64,000 nt of DNA from Epiperipatus broadwayi (Eukaryota; Onychophora; Udeonychophora; Euonychophora; Peripatidae), in NCBI GenBank assembly GCA_028023455.1, contig JAQFVV010006215.1, forward strand, positions 248,001-312,000, in the 5' to 3' direction. The notes under the pieces are model-generated. The model was not told where the DNA came from, made no database searches, and worked only from the letters and a program-made list of their open reading frames with translations. Positions within the stretch are counted from its first letter, which is position 1. Each line of letters starts with the position of its first letter. Position numbers and translations under genes: made by a program. Positions 22,432-34,692 of the stretch are shown here, in pieces.

Positions 22432-22669
22432 TTCTAGGATATTAAAATAGGCAAAAACTCACTGTACATATTGCCACACTGCAGGCTAAAGTAATCAATG
22501 GATGCCAGAAGACTTGTTTATAATATCCCCATCTATTGCCTATTCATCCAATATCCCCAGACCAGTTTCTGGCTTGTGGCCTTTGTCAGTGAGGAGCCTT
22601 GGATCTGAGAACACTGCACCTAGATCTTAGCAAGCATAAGAAATGGTGATCATGTGACTTCTAGGATAT
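22432..22669 (-). mobile_element. R1 minimal copy with 11-bp target duplication
   Basis: TTCTAGGATAT lies at 22432-22442 and 22659-22669. The body (22443-22658) is a single R1 unit. On the minus strand it runs from the R1 terminus (GTCACATGATCACCATTTC), through TAGATCTAGG and GTGCAGTG, the hammerhead motif and TGGATGAATAGGC, to TTTTTGCCTATTTTA. Being short and cleanly delimited, it is the best guide to element ends: one end is constant (AAAA(C/T)AGGC), the other varies between copies, as expected of 5' truncation on the minus strand. Confidence 0.8.
22554..22595 (-). ncRNA. Hammerhead ribozyme-like motif in R1
   Basis: Minus strand from 22595: TCCTCA, CTGACAA, A, helix II GGC with loop CACAA and GCC, A, GAAAC, loop TG, GTC with C17 at 22560, TGGGGA. 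Helix I pairs over six positions, helix II over three, helix III over two. CTGACAA differs from the required CTGANGA at one base (G to A), consistent with decay of a CpG. The predicted cleavage site is between 22560 and 22559. Confidence 0.65.
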
Positions 22670-23164
22670 GTTTGTTAAAATGTTCTTTTATATTCCACAT
22701 CATGGATAATAATTAATATATAATTAAAAAGGAATCTGATTTCATAAAAATTCCATTTAAGAAAGAAGAGTAAGTATTAAGTACAAAGAAGTTAAAAAAC
22801 ACTTTACTTTCATATGTACAGAATGGTTAGCATATAGTGGGTTGAACACAACTCCATTCATTTAACCAAACTGAGATATTTTTAATTGGCTGAGAATTGA
22901 TTCAGAAACATTTTTCTTTCTAAGTCTATTATTTACCACTGCACTAAAGTGCACAAAACAAAAAGTTCCTGAAACAAAATAAACATTTTTTAAAAAGCAA
23001 ATGCAAAATCAAAATTTCTTATAATAGTTAATTGATAATTAATATATAATAAACTTTCAAGTTAATGACTATTAAATTGTCTATCTTAAACCCGAACGAC
23101 AATTTTTTAATCTATTAATAACAAAATGCTAATTATACTTCAACAATACATATCAAATGTCACA

Positions 23165-23335
23165 GTAGCAACTTCATACAATATTGCCACCTAGTACAAG
23201 CCATAGTAATCAATGGCTGCTAAATATTAGTGCATCCGACCCCTATCTAGATGAGATTATTGTATGGAGAAAGTTGCTATTGTAATAACAGATTGTGAAA
23301 GCATAAGAAATGGTAATCGTGGGAAGTTATAGTGG
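23165..23335. repeat. Diverged R1 copy
   Basis: Recognised from CATACAATATTGCCACC, GTAATCAATGG, CCCCTATCTAG and AAGCATAAGAAATGGTAATC. Much of the unit, including the hammerhead part, is missing. No clear target duplication. Confidence 0.55.
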
Positions 23336-23639
23336 TTTAATCCATTTCACATGACATCATATTGCATTATAGTATTTTATAAATACCACATTGAAAATCA
23401 TTTCTTCCTATACATGTTAAAATCTAAAGTAAACATTCATGGCTAATTCAGAAAATGACATCAGATGTTTAAGTTGAAATATCTGCATACCGATCAGAAT
23501 AATTAGCAGTTCTGTTATTTACCTTTGACATATAGGAAACACAATCCATTATATATCCATTATTATATATTTGAGTAATTCATAGACCAATTTACTTCAC
23601 AATTTTTCAAATAATAAAAATGTTATTAAAATGCTAAGC

Positions 23640-24150
23640 AAACTGGTACACATGTTATAATCTGTGATAATTAACAATGTAAGTGCAGTATGCTATCATA
23701 ATTACAATATTAAAACATCATAAATATATTCAAATTTTATCCAGTAAGTCTCCATATTGTCATTAACATAAACAATTTAATAAAATGTGAAATTAACTTT
23801 TTACTGTACCGTAATTAAATTGAGGCTAAATTTTCAAAATTTAATCTTAATAAATATTGCCTTCAGTTGAAAGAATTTTGTTAAAATACAACAATTTTTA
23901 AAAAAATATATTTTAAAATAACATTTTAATATAACTAAAAAAAATGAAAAATTGTATAAATTATAAATTTATTTAGGGAGATAAAAAACACAACAAAATT
24001 TGACTTTTTAAATTCGAGAAAATAACACCTTTTTTCTTCGTTGGCATAAGTTTAAATTCTTTTAAAACATGATAAAATTAGAAAAATAAATCTATATTAA
24101 ATTGATTAATAGTTTTTGATTCAATTATAACAAAATCACTATTTTTAAAA
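23640..24150 (+). repeat. Old dispersed repeat D2, copy 1
   Basis: Aligns loosely with 45690-45990: shared blocks GCTAAATTTTCAAAA, CCTTCAGTTG, TTTAAATTCTTTTAAAA followed by AAAATAAAT. No coding content could be read. It looks like an ancient interspersed element. Confidence 0.4.
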
Positions 24151-24486
24151 TTTAAAAATTTCTTTATTTTAAATTAGTATGAAAAGGTACTATGCATGCA
24201 TGAGTTACATCATTACTTCTATATTTTTATTATCTTTCAGATAATATATGTCATGTTTTTTAAAACAAAATTTGATTTTTAAAGATTTTTTAAACAGTGT
24301 TATTTAATTTTATCTTCCTCACTTTAAGAGTTTACAAAGAAAGGACTGCATTCAATTTTTAGATAAAAAATATTCTGTTATGCATTCAAATGTCAATGAT
24401 TCTTTTCTAATTTCTAGGTTCTTGGACTCCAAAGATACTTTATCATATACAAAATATATTTTTGAAAGATAAATTAATTTTATTAG

Positions 24487-27400
24487 CAACAAAATTGATT
24501 GACAGGGTATTTGCTATTCGAAATTGGATAGTCAAATGCCAGCCAAATGTGATATTGCACAGCCCAGACCAAATTACACCATAATTCAGATTGTAAAATT
24601 GATCATGTTCTCCAAAATATAGGCTTCTTTAAATACTCAATTTCAATGTCAGTGGCAGAAGGGGCAGCTATTTTAATCAATTACAAGAAAAAAAAACCCA
24701 CTAGCTTCAAAATTCTTCACTTAGACTCAAATTGCCTAATTGTTAGCTTAAAATATAATTGCTTTGAAATCAATATAATGTACCTCCATATTAAAAATAA
24801 TCATAATCTAATCATGAAAGTAATCACTGACACCAATTCAGTCATGGCCTCAAATCCATTTCCAATCATTCTAATGGATGATTTTAATATGACCTATAAT
24901 TCTTTCGATAAAAAATATATTCACCTCTTTAATCTTGTACTGATGAGTGGAGAGGACTTCTTCCCCATGAATATCTTCTCCTTCTACACTAAAAATGCTA
25001 GATCCTTGATCGACCTACTCTATTATTTCCCAAGCATTCATTTCAAAATCAATGCTAATCTCCAACCGGTCATATTTTCTGACCACTTTGCCCTAAAGAT
25101 ATCTCTTGAAACAAATATTGGACATCTGATAATAGAAGAGAATAACATTATTTGAATGTTATGGCATACATTTACTTTAAAAAAATTGACATCCTAAGGC
25201 CACCAGTGATGGAGGCTTGATTCACCTTCATTGGCATTCTCCAATCCATAATAAATGAGGTTTTCCTTAACAAAAAAGGTCCTAACCACTTATTAGCTGA
25301 CCTTGATGCTATTGACCAAAATCTGAAAGAAATTCCATTTGATAATCAATTTGTACATCTTGCTCTTGCCCTGAAATCCTAATACAGGGATAAGCAGAGA
25401 TCTCTGGATGAATATATGTCAATCAAGTGGGCCAAAAGATTCCTGCCAGACCAACATTGTTGGTCCAAGAGTTACTTCCAGTGGGCACTGAGAGTGGGCA
25501 GCAGAAAACCCATTCCATTATCATTAACAATAAATAACAACATTCTTGTGGGCTCAGAGATGATCTGTGCAATTAGAGAACAGTTTAGGCAACTCTTCAA
25601 TCTAATCAGAAATAGGAATGTCAATGGATTATTCAATTTAGATGACAACCCAACCCATGATATCACTGAGGAGAAAATCTGCATCAAGCTAAAAAGCCTC
25701 CCAGAGAGGGTGCACACAGGAATGCATGGCATACCAAAGTTCATCCTCCTACATCTAGAAAAATATTCGGTGCCAATAATCGAAGCCATGATGGTCAAGG
25801 GATTAACAACTTACATCCAATATCTCTCATACCCTTCCTAAAAAAGGACAGAAGACAAGACTTGAATAATCTGAGGCCTTTCCCATGATTCCCCTCTTAA
25901 TTAAAATCACAGAACAATTAATTAAGGATCAAATTCAAGTGAAAATTTATAAATACATTTCTGCTAACCAATATATAAAAAAAGGGGAATCATCAATCAA
26001 CACAATTGGCCAAATGAAACTCCTTATTGATATTATCCAAGCCTGGAGGATGCCAAAACTGATCACCATCCAGCTTGACATCTCAGCGGTATTCAATTCA
26101 GTCAGGCCAAACCTTCTCTGGGAATATAAGGTGCCAAATGTTTACCTGAGGTTGATTGCAAATCTGATAGCCAACAGAATCATCCACAACACAATGAATG
26201 GAAAAATTATTTCTGGGTTTTAACCCTCCATCTCTATTCCTCAAGGATCTCCACTTAGAGCACTATATTTTATAGCTGATATCAACCCACTACTGATGGA
26301 GATTGAGAGATCATTGCCTGGAGTGTTTGTACCTGCAATGGAAAGAGAGATTAAACATCTCACATATATGAATGACATACTCATCTGTCTGCCAATCAAG
26401 AAATATATCACTAAACTAGAGAAGATACAAGATTGGTACTCAGACAAATATAAACTCAAATTAAATAAGGACCAGTCAACCTCCTGGAGCTTGCTAACTG
26501 GGAAGAAATTGCTTCTAATTTCACAGTGGATCCACAGAAATTCTTAGGCTTCAATTTCTCAAAATCATAAGTCTATGTGGAAAGAAATTTAAGAATCCTT
26601 ATTAACAGAAATTTGCTGCACAACAACCTCCCTTTCTAGGATATATATTTCACTTCATGGTAAGGTAAGACTTTTAAACTGACTGATATCCCCCCCCAAA
26701 TCAACTATTTCTGATCTGGTATTCACCCTGCCAAAACTTTATCAAAAAAATAAACTCTCTGTGCACAAAACTATTCTGGGCCATAAGGTTGCTGCCATCA
26801 GCCTTCAAAAACTCCAAATGCCCAGAAGGCTCAATGGCCTTTCATTCCATTGTATCAAAACCATGATAGTCCAGAGACTATAACCTACTGTTCAGCCTTC
26901 AAAATAATTTCTCGAATATTTCATATCAAGAAGTTGTCACACCAATGGATAGACCTCCTCCCACTAATAATAGATGGTGGAACTCATTAGTTGATAATGT
27001 TCATTCTCGAATATTTCATATCAAGAAGTTGTCACACCAATGGATAGACCTCCTCGCACTAATAATAGATGGTGGAACTCATTAGTTGATAATGTTCAGA
27101 AGATTGTTGACCTGAATGAAAATCCAATTATATCAAAAATTAAATACTGGAATGCACATAAAATAATACATGGCAAAAATAACATAAACAAAGGGTCTCT
27201 TGGGATTATTAAATCAGCAAATCATTTCGAGATCAAAATTCTGGTTCATACGAGGCAAAATTTCAAGACTTCTCAATTAAAATTAACCTGAACTACCTCC
27301 CTATGAACTTTTTTTTGGCATACAGAAGAAATTCCAAGATTGATGTGTGCCAGATATGTGGGAGAGAGGAGAAGTCAATCAACCACATATTTCTTAGATG

Positions 27401-27765
27401 TCCCAGTAGGTCCAATTACAGATCAATAACTCATAAATGGTCCAGCTATATGAATGGAAACTATAAATCAATTAAAGACTATATAGGTCAGGGTCTATTT
27501 ACAGACATAAGACTGGCAATTTTCGTGAATCATACCCTGTGGTGTGTCAGATGTAAAGCAATGATTGAAAGGATGAGAGACCCACATGACACTAAATTTA
27601 AGAATGCCATGGAGAAAATCATGAAGGACCAACTAATTTCTCCAAGCTATATCACAAGAGAAACATGGGAGAAGATTGGATCCCCATTGCTCCAAATAGA
27701 TATATAATTGATGTCATTTTTGTAATTGTAACAGTCAATATAGCAATAGAATAAAATTTCCTTTA
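24487..27765 (+). pseudogene. L1/Jockey-like non-LTR retrotransposon, broken pol
   Basis: A single degraded polyprotein reads across at least three frames. The endonuclease starts near 24504 (DRVFAIRNWIVKCQPNVIL), with the ILMDDFN box at 24865 and IFSDHFAL near 25076. A linker follows (WAKRFLPDQHCWSKSYFQW at 25422). In the reverse transcriptase, LDISAVFNSV (26077) is motif A, normally D-x-x-x-AFD, so the second aspartate is N. PQGSPL (26240) is motif B; a stop at 26221 lies just before it. LTYMNDILIC (26359) is motif C, normally YADD, with one aspartate lost; KLKLNKDQST follows. Near the end CQICGREEKSINH-x4-C (27346-27400) is the C-terminal CCHC zinc knuckle. An A-run near 27764 marks the 3' end. 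The active site is destroyed, so the copy cannot move. Its similarity is to L1/Jockey-type elements; the exact clade is open. Confidence 0.8.
26909..27098 (+). repeat. 95-bp tandem duplication inside the LINE
   Basis: TTCTCGAATATTTCATATC begins at 26909 and again at 27004. The two 95-bp copies differ at about one base (CCTCCC against CCTCGC). Because 95 is not a multiple of three it shifts the frame, and its near-identity shows it is younger than most of the damage in this LINE. Confidence 0.85.
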
Positions 27766-28254
27766 AAAAAAAGAATGAAGAAAGAATAAGCAACCTGTAT
27801 TTATAGAACCTAATGGTATACCAGGTTCTTTATTCTGACAAATAAATATGCCAACAAATATAATCAAAAAAGTGTGCGGTTTTCACAAATTACCAGACCT
27901 AAAGTTTCTGTCATTATACTCGAGTAGCAAATTTTATATATTTTTATTTACTTTTTGTTTATAATTTTTTAAAGAAAATGGCAAAAAAATGAAGAATTGA
28001 AAAAATGCATCTAATCACCAATTGTTTATTTTTGCTATCATAATAACAAATTTTAGTAAGGGCCATTTAGTTCACCTGGAAAATATTTGGGACATATTAT
28101 ATTACAGAAATATTATTCACTACTGAAGTATAAGTCTGAAAAAGTATTATTTTACAGACACATTTACCCACAACAAATTTCATAATTTATTATCATGCCT
28201 GCATTTCAATAATAATAAAAAATATGCTAGATAGATCTATATATATAGACCAGT

Positions 28255-28500
28255 ACAACATAAAATTTAAAGCTGCAAATCAGATACATAAATAAGTAGT
28301 AGTTGATTGTGCAATCTTTAAATTCACTGATCATAATAAAATGTGACAATATAATCACTCAAAACTAGTAAAGTGAGAATTTAAATGATGGGTCTGTGCA
28401 AATAGCCATAATGGGTATGTGCATCCTAAAGAGTTGTACATAAGAAAAATACTTTCTACACTATCTAGTACCTGAATATTCAAGCTGTGCTTTCAGTAGT
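28255..28500 (+). repeat. Dispersed repeat D3, copy 1
   Basis: Aligns with 54450-54740: TAGTTGATTGTGCAATC against CAGTTGATAAAGCAATC, AAATTCACTGA against AAATTTACTGA, and GTCAGTAGTTTTGCCACA against TTTCAGTAGTTTTACAAC. Divergence is high. No coding content was read. Confidence 0.4.
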
Positions 28501-28927
28501 TTTACAACATTCAAAAAAAGTGTTATACATTTGTCTAAAAAAATATGAAAGTTTTGTGTTTGTGTGGAGTGATGATTGCACAACAAAAATGCTCAGAAAA
28601 GCTTTTTATTTTTTTTATCAACTAAAATTCAGATAGGCAATGCACCTTTTCAGCCTCCATCTCACTTAGCTTGTAAAAGATGTTGACTGATATGTAAGTT
28701 CTCTTAACATTCCATAGATACTTTAACTTTCATCATAAGAGAATGTGTCATGAATATTTCTATTGGGTAAGATATATCTACATTTTTATTTATATGTATA
28801 GTATATTGCTGCATGGTTACAGTAACATTTTATTATTTGTAACACTTATTTTACACTTAGATTTTATATTTTAGGTAGATTTCAACTAACAAAAGATCTT
28901 TTTCATAACATGAAAGGTAAAACAGAA

Positions 28928-28958
<31 letters not shown>
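28928..28958. repeat. (ATT)n microsatellite
   Basis: About ten uninterrupted ATT units. Confidence 0.9.
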
Positions 28959-28959
<1 letters not shown>

Positions 28960-29199
28960 TAATATTTTACATTGTATTAAATATATACTTTTCTTTTTTT
29001 TGTTTAGCTGCACCATATATTGAATGTGAGATATTATTGCAAGAAGAATATTAAAACTAACTTATTTATCTCTGCTACTTTTTCTTCATTCATTATACAC
29101 AAACATCTGCAAGGAAAAAATTATTGTAGGATTTTTTAAAAAATGAAAAAAAATTGCTTTATTTTTTGATGTTTTAGACTAATGAATTGTCATAAAAAA

Positions 29200-29760
29200 C
29201 TTATTATATACCATATTATTGGAAATTTTATAAGGAATGTAATGAACCTGTTTTAATTTTAAAAATATCAAAATTTATCTATTAAAATGTAGAAATTCAA
29301 AATATAAAAATAATTTTAAAAATGTTAAAATCTTATTTTTTAAAATTTCACATGGGTAGTGATTATAGTTTTTCAGCTTTATTATATTTTTAGATATTTT
29401 ATTTTCATGACAACATAAACTGCAAGATATTTCCATAATGCTGATTGAAGTTATCTTAAAAATTGTGTTTTATATCAATTCTTCAAAATACAATATGGCT
29501 TCCATTTCCTGAAACTGTTAAATAAAAGCAGCAAATTTATAAAACACAACTTGAAAACAAAAAAAATATATTTGCAATTGTTTCTAACAAATAAAATGTA
29601 AATGTAAGTTACCATTTTGTGTAAATTAAGTTTTGCCATTTAAAATTTGAACAACAGAGATTTATATTTTGCTAATAACTCCTACCTAACTAAAACAGAT
29701 AACATTTCCAGATCATTTAAAAATATTTACTACAAGATTTTAAAAGAAATACCAGCATAC
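29200..29760 (+). repeat. Old dispersed repeat D2, copy 2
   Basis: The stretch 29600-29740 matches 46220-46370: ACCATTTTGTGTAAATT, TTATATTTTG, CTCCTACCTA, ATCATTTAAAAATATTTAC and ACAAGATTT in the same order. Confidence 0.45.
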
Positions 29761-29871
29761 AGTCTATGCTGTCTGAGATAAATTTTGAGGAGTAAATTTA
29801 ATCAGAAGGGTGATCACAAGGTAACAGAATTTTCTAGAAAAAACTTTAATATTGTATTTCTATAAATGATA

Positions 29872-29972
29872 TTAATATGCTAATAAAAGAAAAGATTACA
29901 TTCTTTTAGACAATTAATTGTCTATCATAATTGTCTATCAGAATGTAATCTTTTCTTGTATTAGCATATTAA
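29872..29972. repeat. Hairpin, ~40-bp arms
   Basis: TTAATATGCTAATAAAAG and AAAGATTACATTCT are followed by the complementary AGAATGTAATCTTTTCTTG and GCATATTAA. The turn contains a duplicated AATTGTCTATCA. A small MITE-like element. Confidence 0.6.
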
Positions 29973-30348
29973 CATTATTCATATAATTATATATTTAAAA
30001 AAAAGAAGGAAAAATATAAAATTAAACATTGTATGTGATATATATTCTAACACTATTTTGTTAAATAAATGAAATATTCTCAATCCAAAGCATAAGATAA
30101 AACTTTTTAAAAAAAACAACAACCATCTTATCTCTTTTACTAAATTGATTTGTATAGGCTAATCTGAAGCACGTTGGAAAGAAAGCATAAAAACATAAAT
30201 TGATCATATTATTTCTTTAAAGCTATATTTCAAATTGTTTTATATTATTTTAATTGACATTTGTAAAAAATTCTGATTTGCAACTTATTAATATCAAATC
30301 AAACAACAAAATATGTAAATATAAATGTTTCCTAGTTGTTAATATGTA

Positions 30349-30619
30349 AGACACTATATCATCCCGACACTGGTTTATTAAGTAAATGAAATACTTTCAA
30401 TCAAAATCACAAGATAAAACTTTTTAAGAAAAAAGAACAAACATCTTATCTTTTTATAGAAAAATGTTTCCAAAGTGCATCAGAGTTTTCTATATAAACA
30501 AATTTAGGTAAAGAGATAAGACAGTATGTTCTTTTCTCTTAAAAAGTTTTAACTTGTTTTTCTGATTGAAAGTATTTGATTTACTTAATAAACCAATGTT
30601 GGGGCATTAATCTAGTGTA
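30349..30619. repeat. Foldback repeat with ~100-bp arms
   Basis: The left arm (TTTATTAAGTAAATGAAATAC, TTTCAATC, ACAAGATAAAACTTTTTAAG, ATCTTATC) is answered by the complementary right arm ending CTTAATAAACCAATG and TAGTGT at 30612-30618. A partial extra copy of the left arm lies at 30060-30140. Both carry a loosened family H motif. Confidence 0.6.
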
Positions 30620-31737
30620 TTTCATAATATTAAATGTTGGAATATATATATTGAAACAGACATGTTGTTTCATGTATATACTGAAGTTTTTTCCCCATTT
30701 TAAAACAGTTTCAAATTAAAATGTCACCGATATAATATTTTTTTGTTTTATTAAAGCTGAATGTTTATGAATTACAATATAGAAATGCTGTAATTAGTTT
30801 ATTAAAAAAGATAGCATCACTTTCTTGCTTTAGGCAAAAGAATCCAACATGTTTTTGAAAAACATGTTGGTCATCATAGGTGAGATAAAAAAGATGATGA
30901 AAATTCACAGGAAATTGGAGTATATAAAATGAGCAATTGATCAATTCCAGTAGTTGTTGCAGTTGATTGATTGTAACAGTTGCTTTGCAATAAATAGCAG
31001 TTCAGTATTTAGTCAGTCTAGAGTGAAGAGTTTAAATAATCGGAGCAACTAAGTTTGGAGCCACTATAGCCAGTAATTAAAGAAGTGATACAGTTAAAGG
31101 AAAACCTGAGGTTACCATAAACTGTAATATGAGGACACAGCTTGTTTACATGGTAAACACAAATGTCTGGCTAGTAGGAATAGCTCACACTTCTTCCTAC
31201 ACTGTGAAGAAGTCATAAAGATGAAAAAACATGCCTAAGTGACCACCAAAAAATATACAGTTCAGCTCTAAGACAAATTTCTGTTTAATGTGAAGATTTA
31301 ACAATGGTGATTCACCAACAGATAAATTTAAAGGTAAGAAAACTCTAGATAACATTTGAAATCTTTAAAGGTATTGATGAAAATGCTGTAAGAAGAGCAT
31401 TGCAGAAAGATAAAATGAAATGTAGTTATTTAAAATGATTAATTCAACAAAGTGACAAAATGTATGTACCAAAATAATTTCTTATAAAATAATGTAATCA
31501 CCATTATTGTTATTAAAATTAAAAGAAAAAAAAGGGTAAATTGAAATACATCGACAGAAATGGTGAAACACAATAATGAATTCACTGAATGTTTTTTAAA
31601 GTGATAAAACTTATAACATTCATTCAAAGTTAAACTTCATAATAAAGAATATAAGAAATATATGTCAAATTGTTAAAGTTCAATTTTCTACTTGAAATGT
31701 AAAAATTATAATGTAAGAATTTAATTTAAGTAGACAT

Positions 31738-31813
31738 ACAGGAATTAAATATGCATTTATATCATGAATTAAATATACATCTACATACAGGAATTAAATA
31801 TGCATCTATGTAC
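31738..31813 (+). repeat. 25-bp minisatellite, short array
   Basis: About three units of the form GAATTAAATATGCATCTAYA-TACAG. The same unit recurs at 34612-34692, 35747-35890 and 40684-41180, always inside the LTR-like repeats. The array is split by the solo LTR and the TIR element. Confidence 0.8.
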
Positions 31814-34613
31814 TGTAACGGTCAGATTCATCTATCTCGTTAACACACTGCAGAATTTAAAGCCAGACACCAAACTAAACACTAGGAAGGGTTACTTCCC
31901 AGAAATCCTAAGATCGAATCCAAAGTCTAAGCTCCACAGTACCACCTACATGATAACGCATTTGATGCTACTAATAATATAACTCTTTTACCAGTGCCAG
32001 TGGTCAGGGAGAAACAAGAGACTCTATACTATAATATAAATTTAGGTTTGCTAACTAATGTCTATGGATGGCACAAAATAGATATATAAAAGTGATGTAG
32101 ACTGAGATAGTGGTGTGGATCCAGAAAGTAAATAATTAGAATCAAAATAAATAGTAAAATTTAAAAGATTTATTGATTTAACAAATATATATGTGCACTG
32201 TCTGTGTATGTAAAAGAGCGATGTTGAATAATTAAAACGTATGTTAAAACAAAACGTCAGTCAAATTTACATAATGGCTTATTAATTAATTCTCTATCCC
32301 TCAACTTGAGAACAGAACAGACTGATCTGGTTAACCTATAAGATAAGGGATGCGATCAAGATGCGCAAATCAATGGGAATAACTAAATTCACATTAAGAG
32401 ATCAGTGGTGCTAGGGAGGATTTAATGTAAAGGACAGAGGGTGTGGGGTGTTGAAAGCATGGAGCTTTGCAAAATAACTAATCAATAAATAAGAAAATGG
32501 TATATGGGATGGTGTCTTGCCATAAATCCATTGAAAATTGTGTCACATGGTAGCCCAAGTCTGAACTCATCCAAGTACTTAGTGACTGTGTGACAACTGC
32601 ATAGAATTCCCAAGTGTGACAATTCTAATACACACTCTAACTGGGAACCACAGAAAAGAACAAAAAAAGAGGGGGAAACAGTCTTAGCCATTTAAAACCC
32701 TTGAAGGAACAAAGCGGTCTCAAACATCCGATACACCTACCAGCAACACTCAAACAAAGTACATAAAATATTTTAAAAGGACTCATTTTAGTTTAATAAG
32801 GTGCCTAATCAATTCCCAAATATTTATTTTAAGAAAGTCCGCACATTCTCGACCTCAAAATTATAAGTTTTGGAAATTAAGCAAAAGATAATAAAAGATA
32901 TTTAAAATGGGAAAATTCATAATTACAGGGTTTTATAAAAATACAGGAATTAATATGCAATTATGCATTTGTATACTATTCACTCATTAACCTTGCACAT
33001 ATCCTCGCATTATGATAAAACCAATAGACATATGGATTTTTAAATGCAAAATTATTTAATGATTAAAAGATAGTAAGATAGTCCTCAAATGAGTGGTTTA
33101 ATGAGATATTAAAATATGACCAATTTATAATTAAAATGTGCTAATCGGCGGCATATTAATTTAACAAAAAGAAAAGGAGTAATTCACTCATTTAATAAAT
33201 ACAAAATATTAACCCAAGTATAGAGATAGAGCACACTAATTAAGTTACAGAAATTTTACAAAAAAAAAACATTTTAAGATAGAAAACAAATTAAATTAGC
33301 TATAGCTTATAAGAAGGAATATAATTTCACAAGAGCTCTTGGGTTAATTAGATTACCTCATCAGAAGTAGGGCATTCGAATGCATTTCATATGGAGACAT
33401 TTCTAGTTTGACATCAGCAGAATTTACAAGAATTTGACAGTAACTTTTGATTCAAAGTTCACATCTTCAGCAGTGGAGACAGTTTCAGGGCTTCTTAAGT
33501 GAAGGCATCAGATGGCATGATGTGTAGCAGATGGCCATTTCCGAAAGGAAAATAACCTTTTTGCTGGCTCTACTCTGACATATTTAATTTCTCATTAAAG
33601 GCTGGGGTGTGCAGTTTTCTGAGTACACCTGGCTTTAGATTTTTGCAGTGGAATAAATTCTTAACTCTCAGCAAATTCAACTTTTACAAAATAGCTTTTT
33701 TGACTCACAAATATATTTGAAGACTTTACAATTTACTTGAAGACTAATTTCCGACTTTAATAACAAATTGCTTGAAGACTAATTGCCCACTACTTGTTAA
33801 AATGAAACCAGCCCTATATATCTGAGAGCTGTACAATAATACTGCCCTGCAGTGTAACAAACATATCCAAAAAAAAAGATTTGCTCTCTAATCAATGCTG
33901 TAATTAAACCTATTTGAACATCCAACGGAATTTAACAAAATGTTATAATTAATTTTACTACTGTTAATTACCTTGTAGATATTCGGATTAAAACTTTAAT
34001 TTCATTTAAGAAAAACCTTCACTAATTAAAAATACCTTAAGTGGACATCTGCTGTATTTCCTGATAAGACACTAGAATATATTAATTAAAACTGTTGTTT
34101 TCTTACCAACCCTCATTTACTTTTACATAAAATTGATGGTGTGATTTTAAAATCTAAAATAACAACTTATTTACTTCTTTTAATTTTCAATGTTTAAATC
34201 TACTTATGAGATGAATATAATTTTATTTTAAACTAAAACAAATATTACGAATGTAATATCTTTTTTTTATGAATAGATTTAAATGGAAATAATTTTAAAT
34301 AACATTTTAACTTAAGTTTTTAAAATGAATATATCGCAGTATGTGCATAAATATGACCCATATAACCTACTTTTTAAACGAATATCTTTACGTGTACATA
34401 CACATAATCTATATTAGTTATTTATGCTGGGAATTATAAATATATATATAACATGAGCATTTTACTCATGGTTTAAAATTAGGTGGGATTTTCGACATAT
34501 AAGCATATTACAGACACACTATGATACATTGGGGGTTTAAACTAAGGTATGAGGGCAGGAAAGATGTGAGAAAAGGTGAAACGAAGATCTGAAAAGCAAA
34601 TCTTATTGTTTCA
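31814..34613 (+). mobile_element. Solo LTR (family L2) with 4-bp target duplication GTAC
   Basis: Starts TGTAACGG and ends TTGTTTCA. The bases GTAC occur immediately before (31810-31813) and immediately after (34614-34617). TG...CA ends with a 4-bp duplication are typical of Ty3/Gypsy LTRs. The unit aligns along its length with 41935-45082: CACACTGCAGAATTTA, CACTAGGAAGGGTTAC, ACTGGGAACC, TTAGCTATAGC and CAAGAGCTCTTGGGTTAAT-like blocks occur in the same order. It interrupts the minisatellite. Frames inside it are not genes. Confidence 0.75.
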
Positions 34614-34692
34614 GTACATGAATTAAGTATGTGTTTATATACCTGAATTAAATATGTGTCTATATACATGAATTAAATATGCATTTATATAC

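Noticed and set aside
25472-25798. 108-codon minus-strand open frame
   Set aside because: It is the antisense of the LINE linker region and has no motif of its own.
28928-28958. Possible CRISPR or short tandem array
   Set aside because: It is a simple ATT microsatellite with no spacer structure. No CRISPR-like array exists in the window.
31890-31935. B-box-like AGATCGAATCC, also present near 42030 in the second copy
   Set aside because: It is part of the conserved 5' portion of LTR family L2; no tRNA fold is present, so I treat it as coincidence.
33360-33400. CTGATGA on the minus strand in LTR L2, possible hammerhead
   Set aside because: No GAAA at a suitable distance and no pairing helices.
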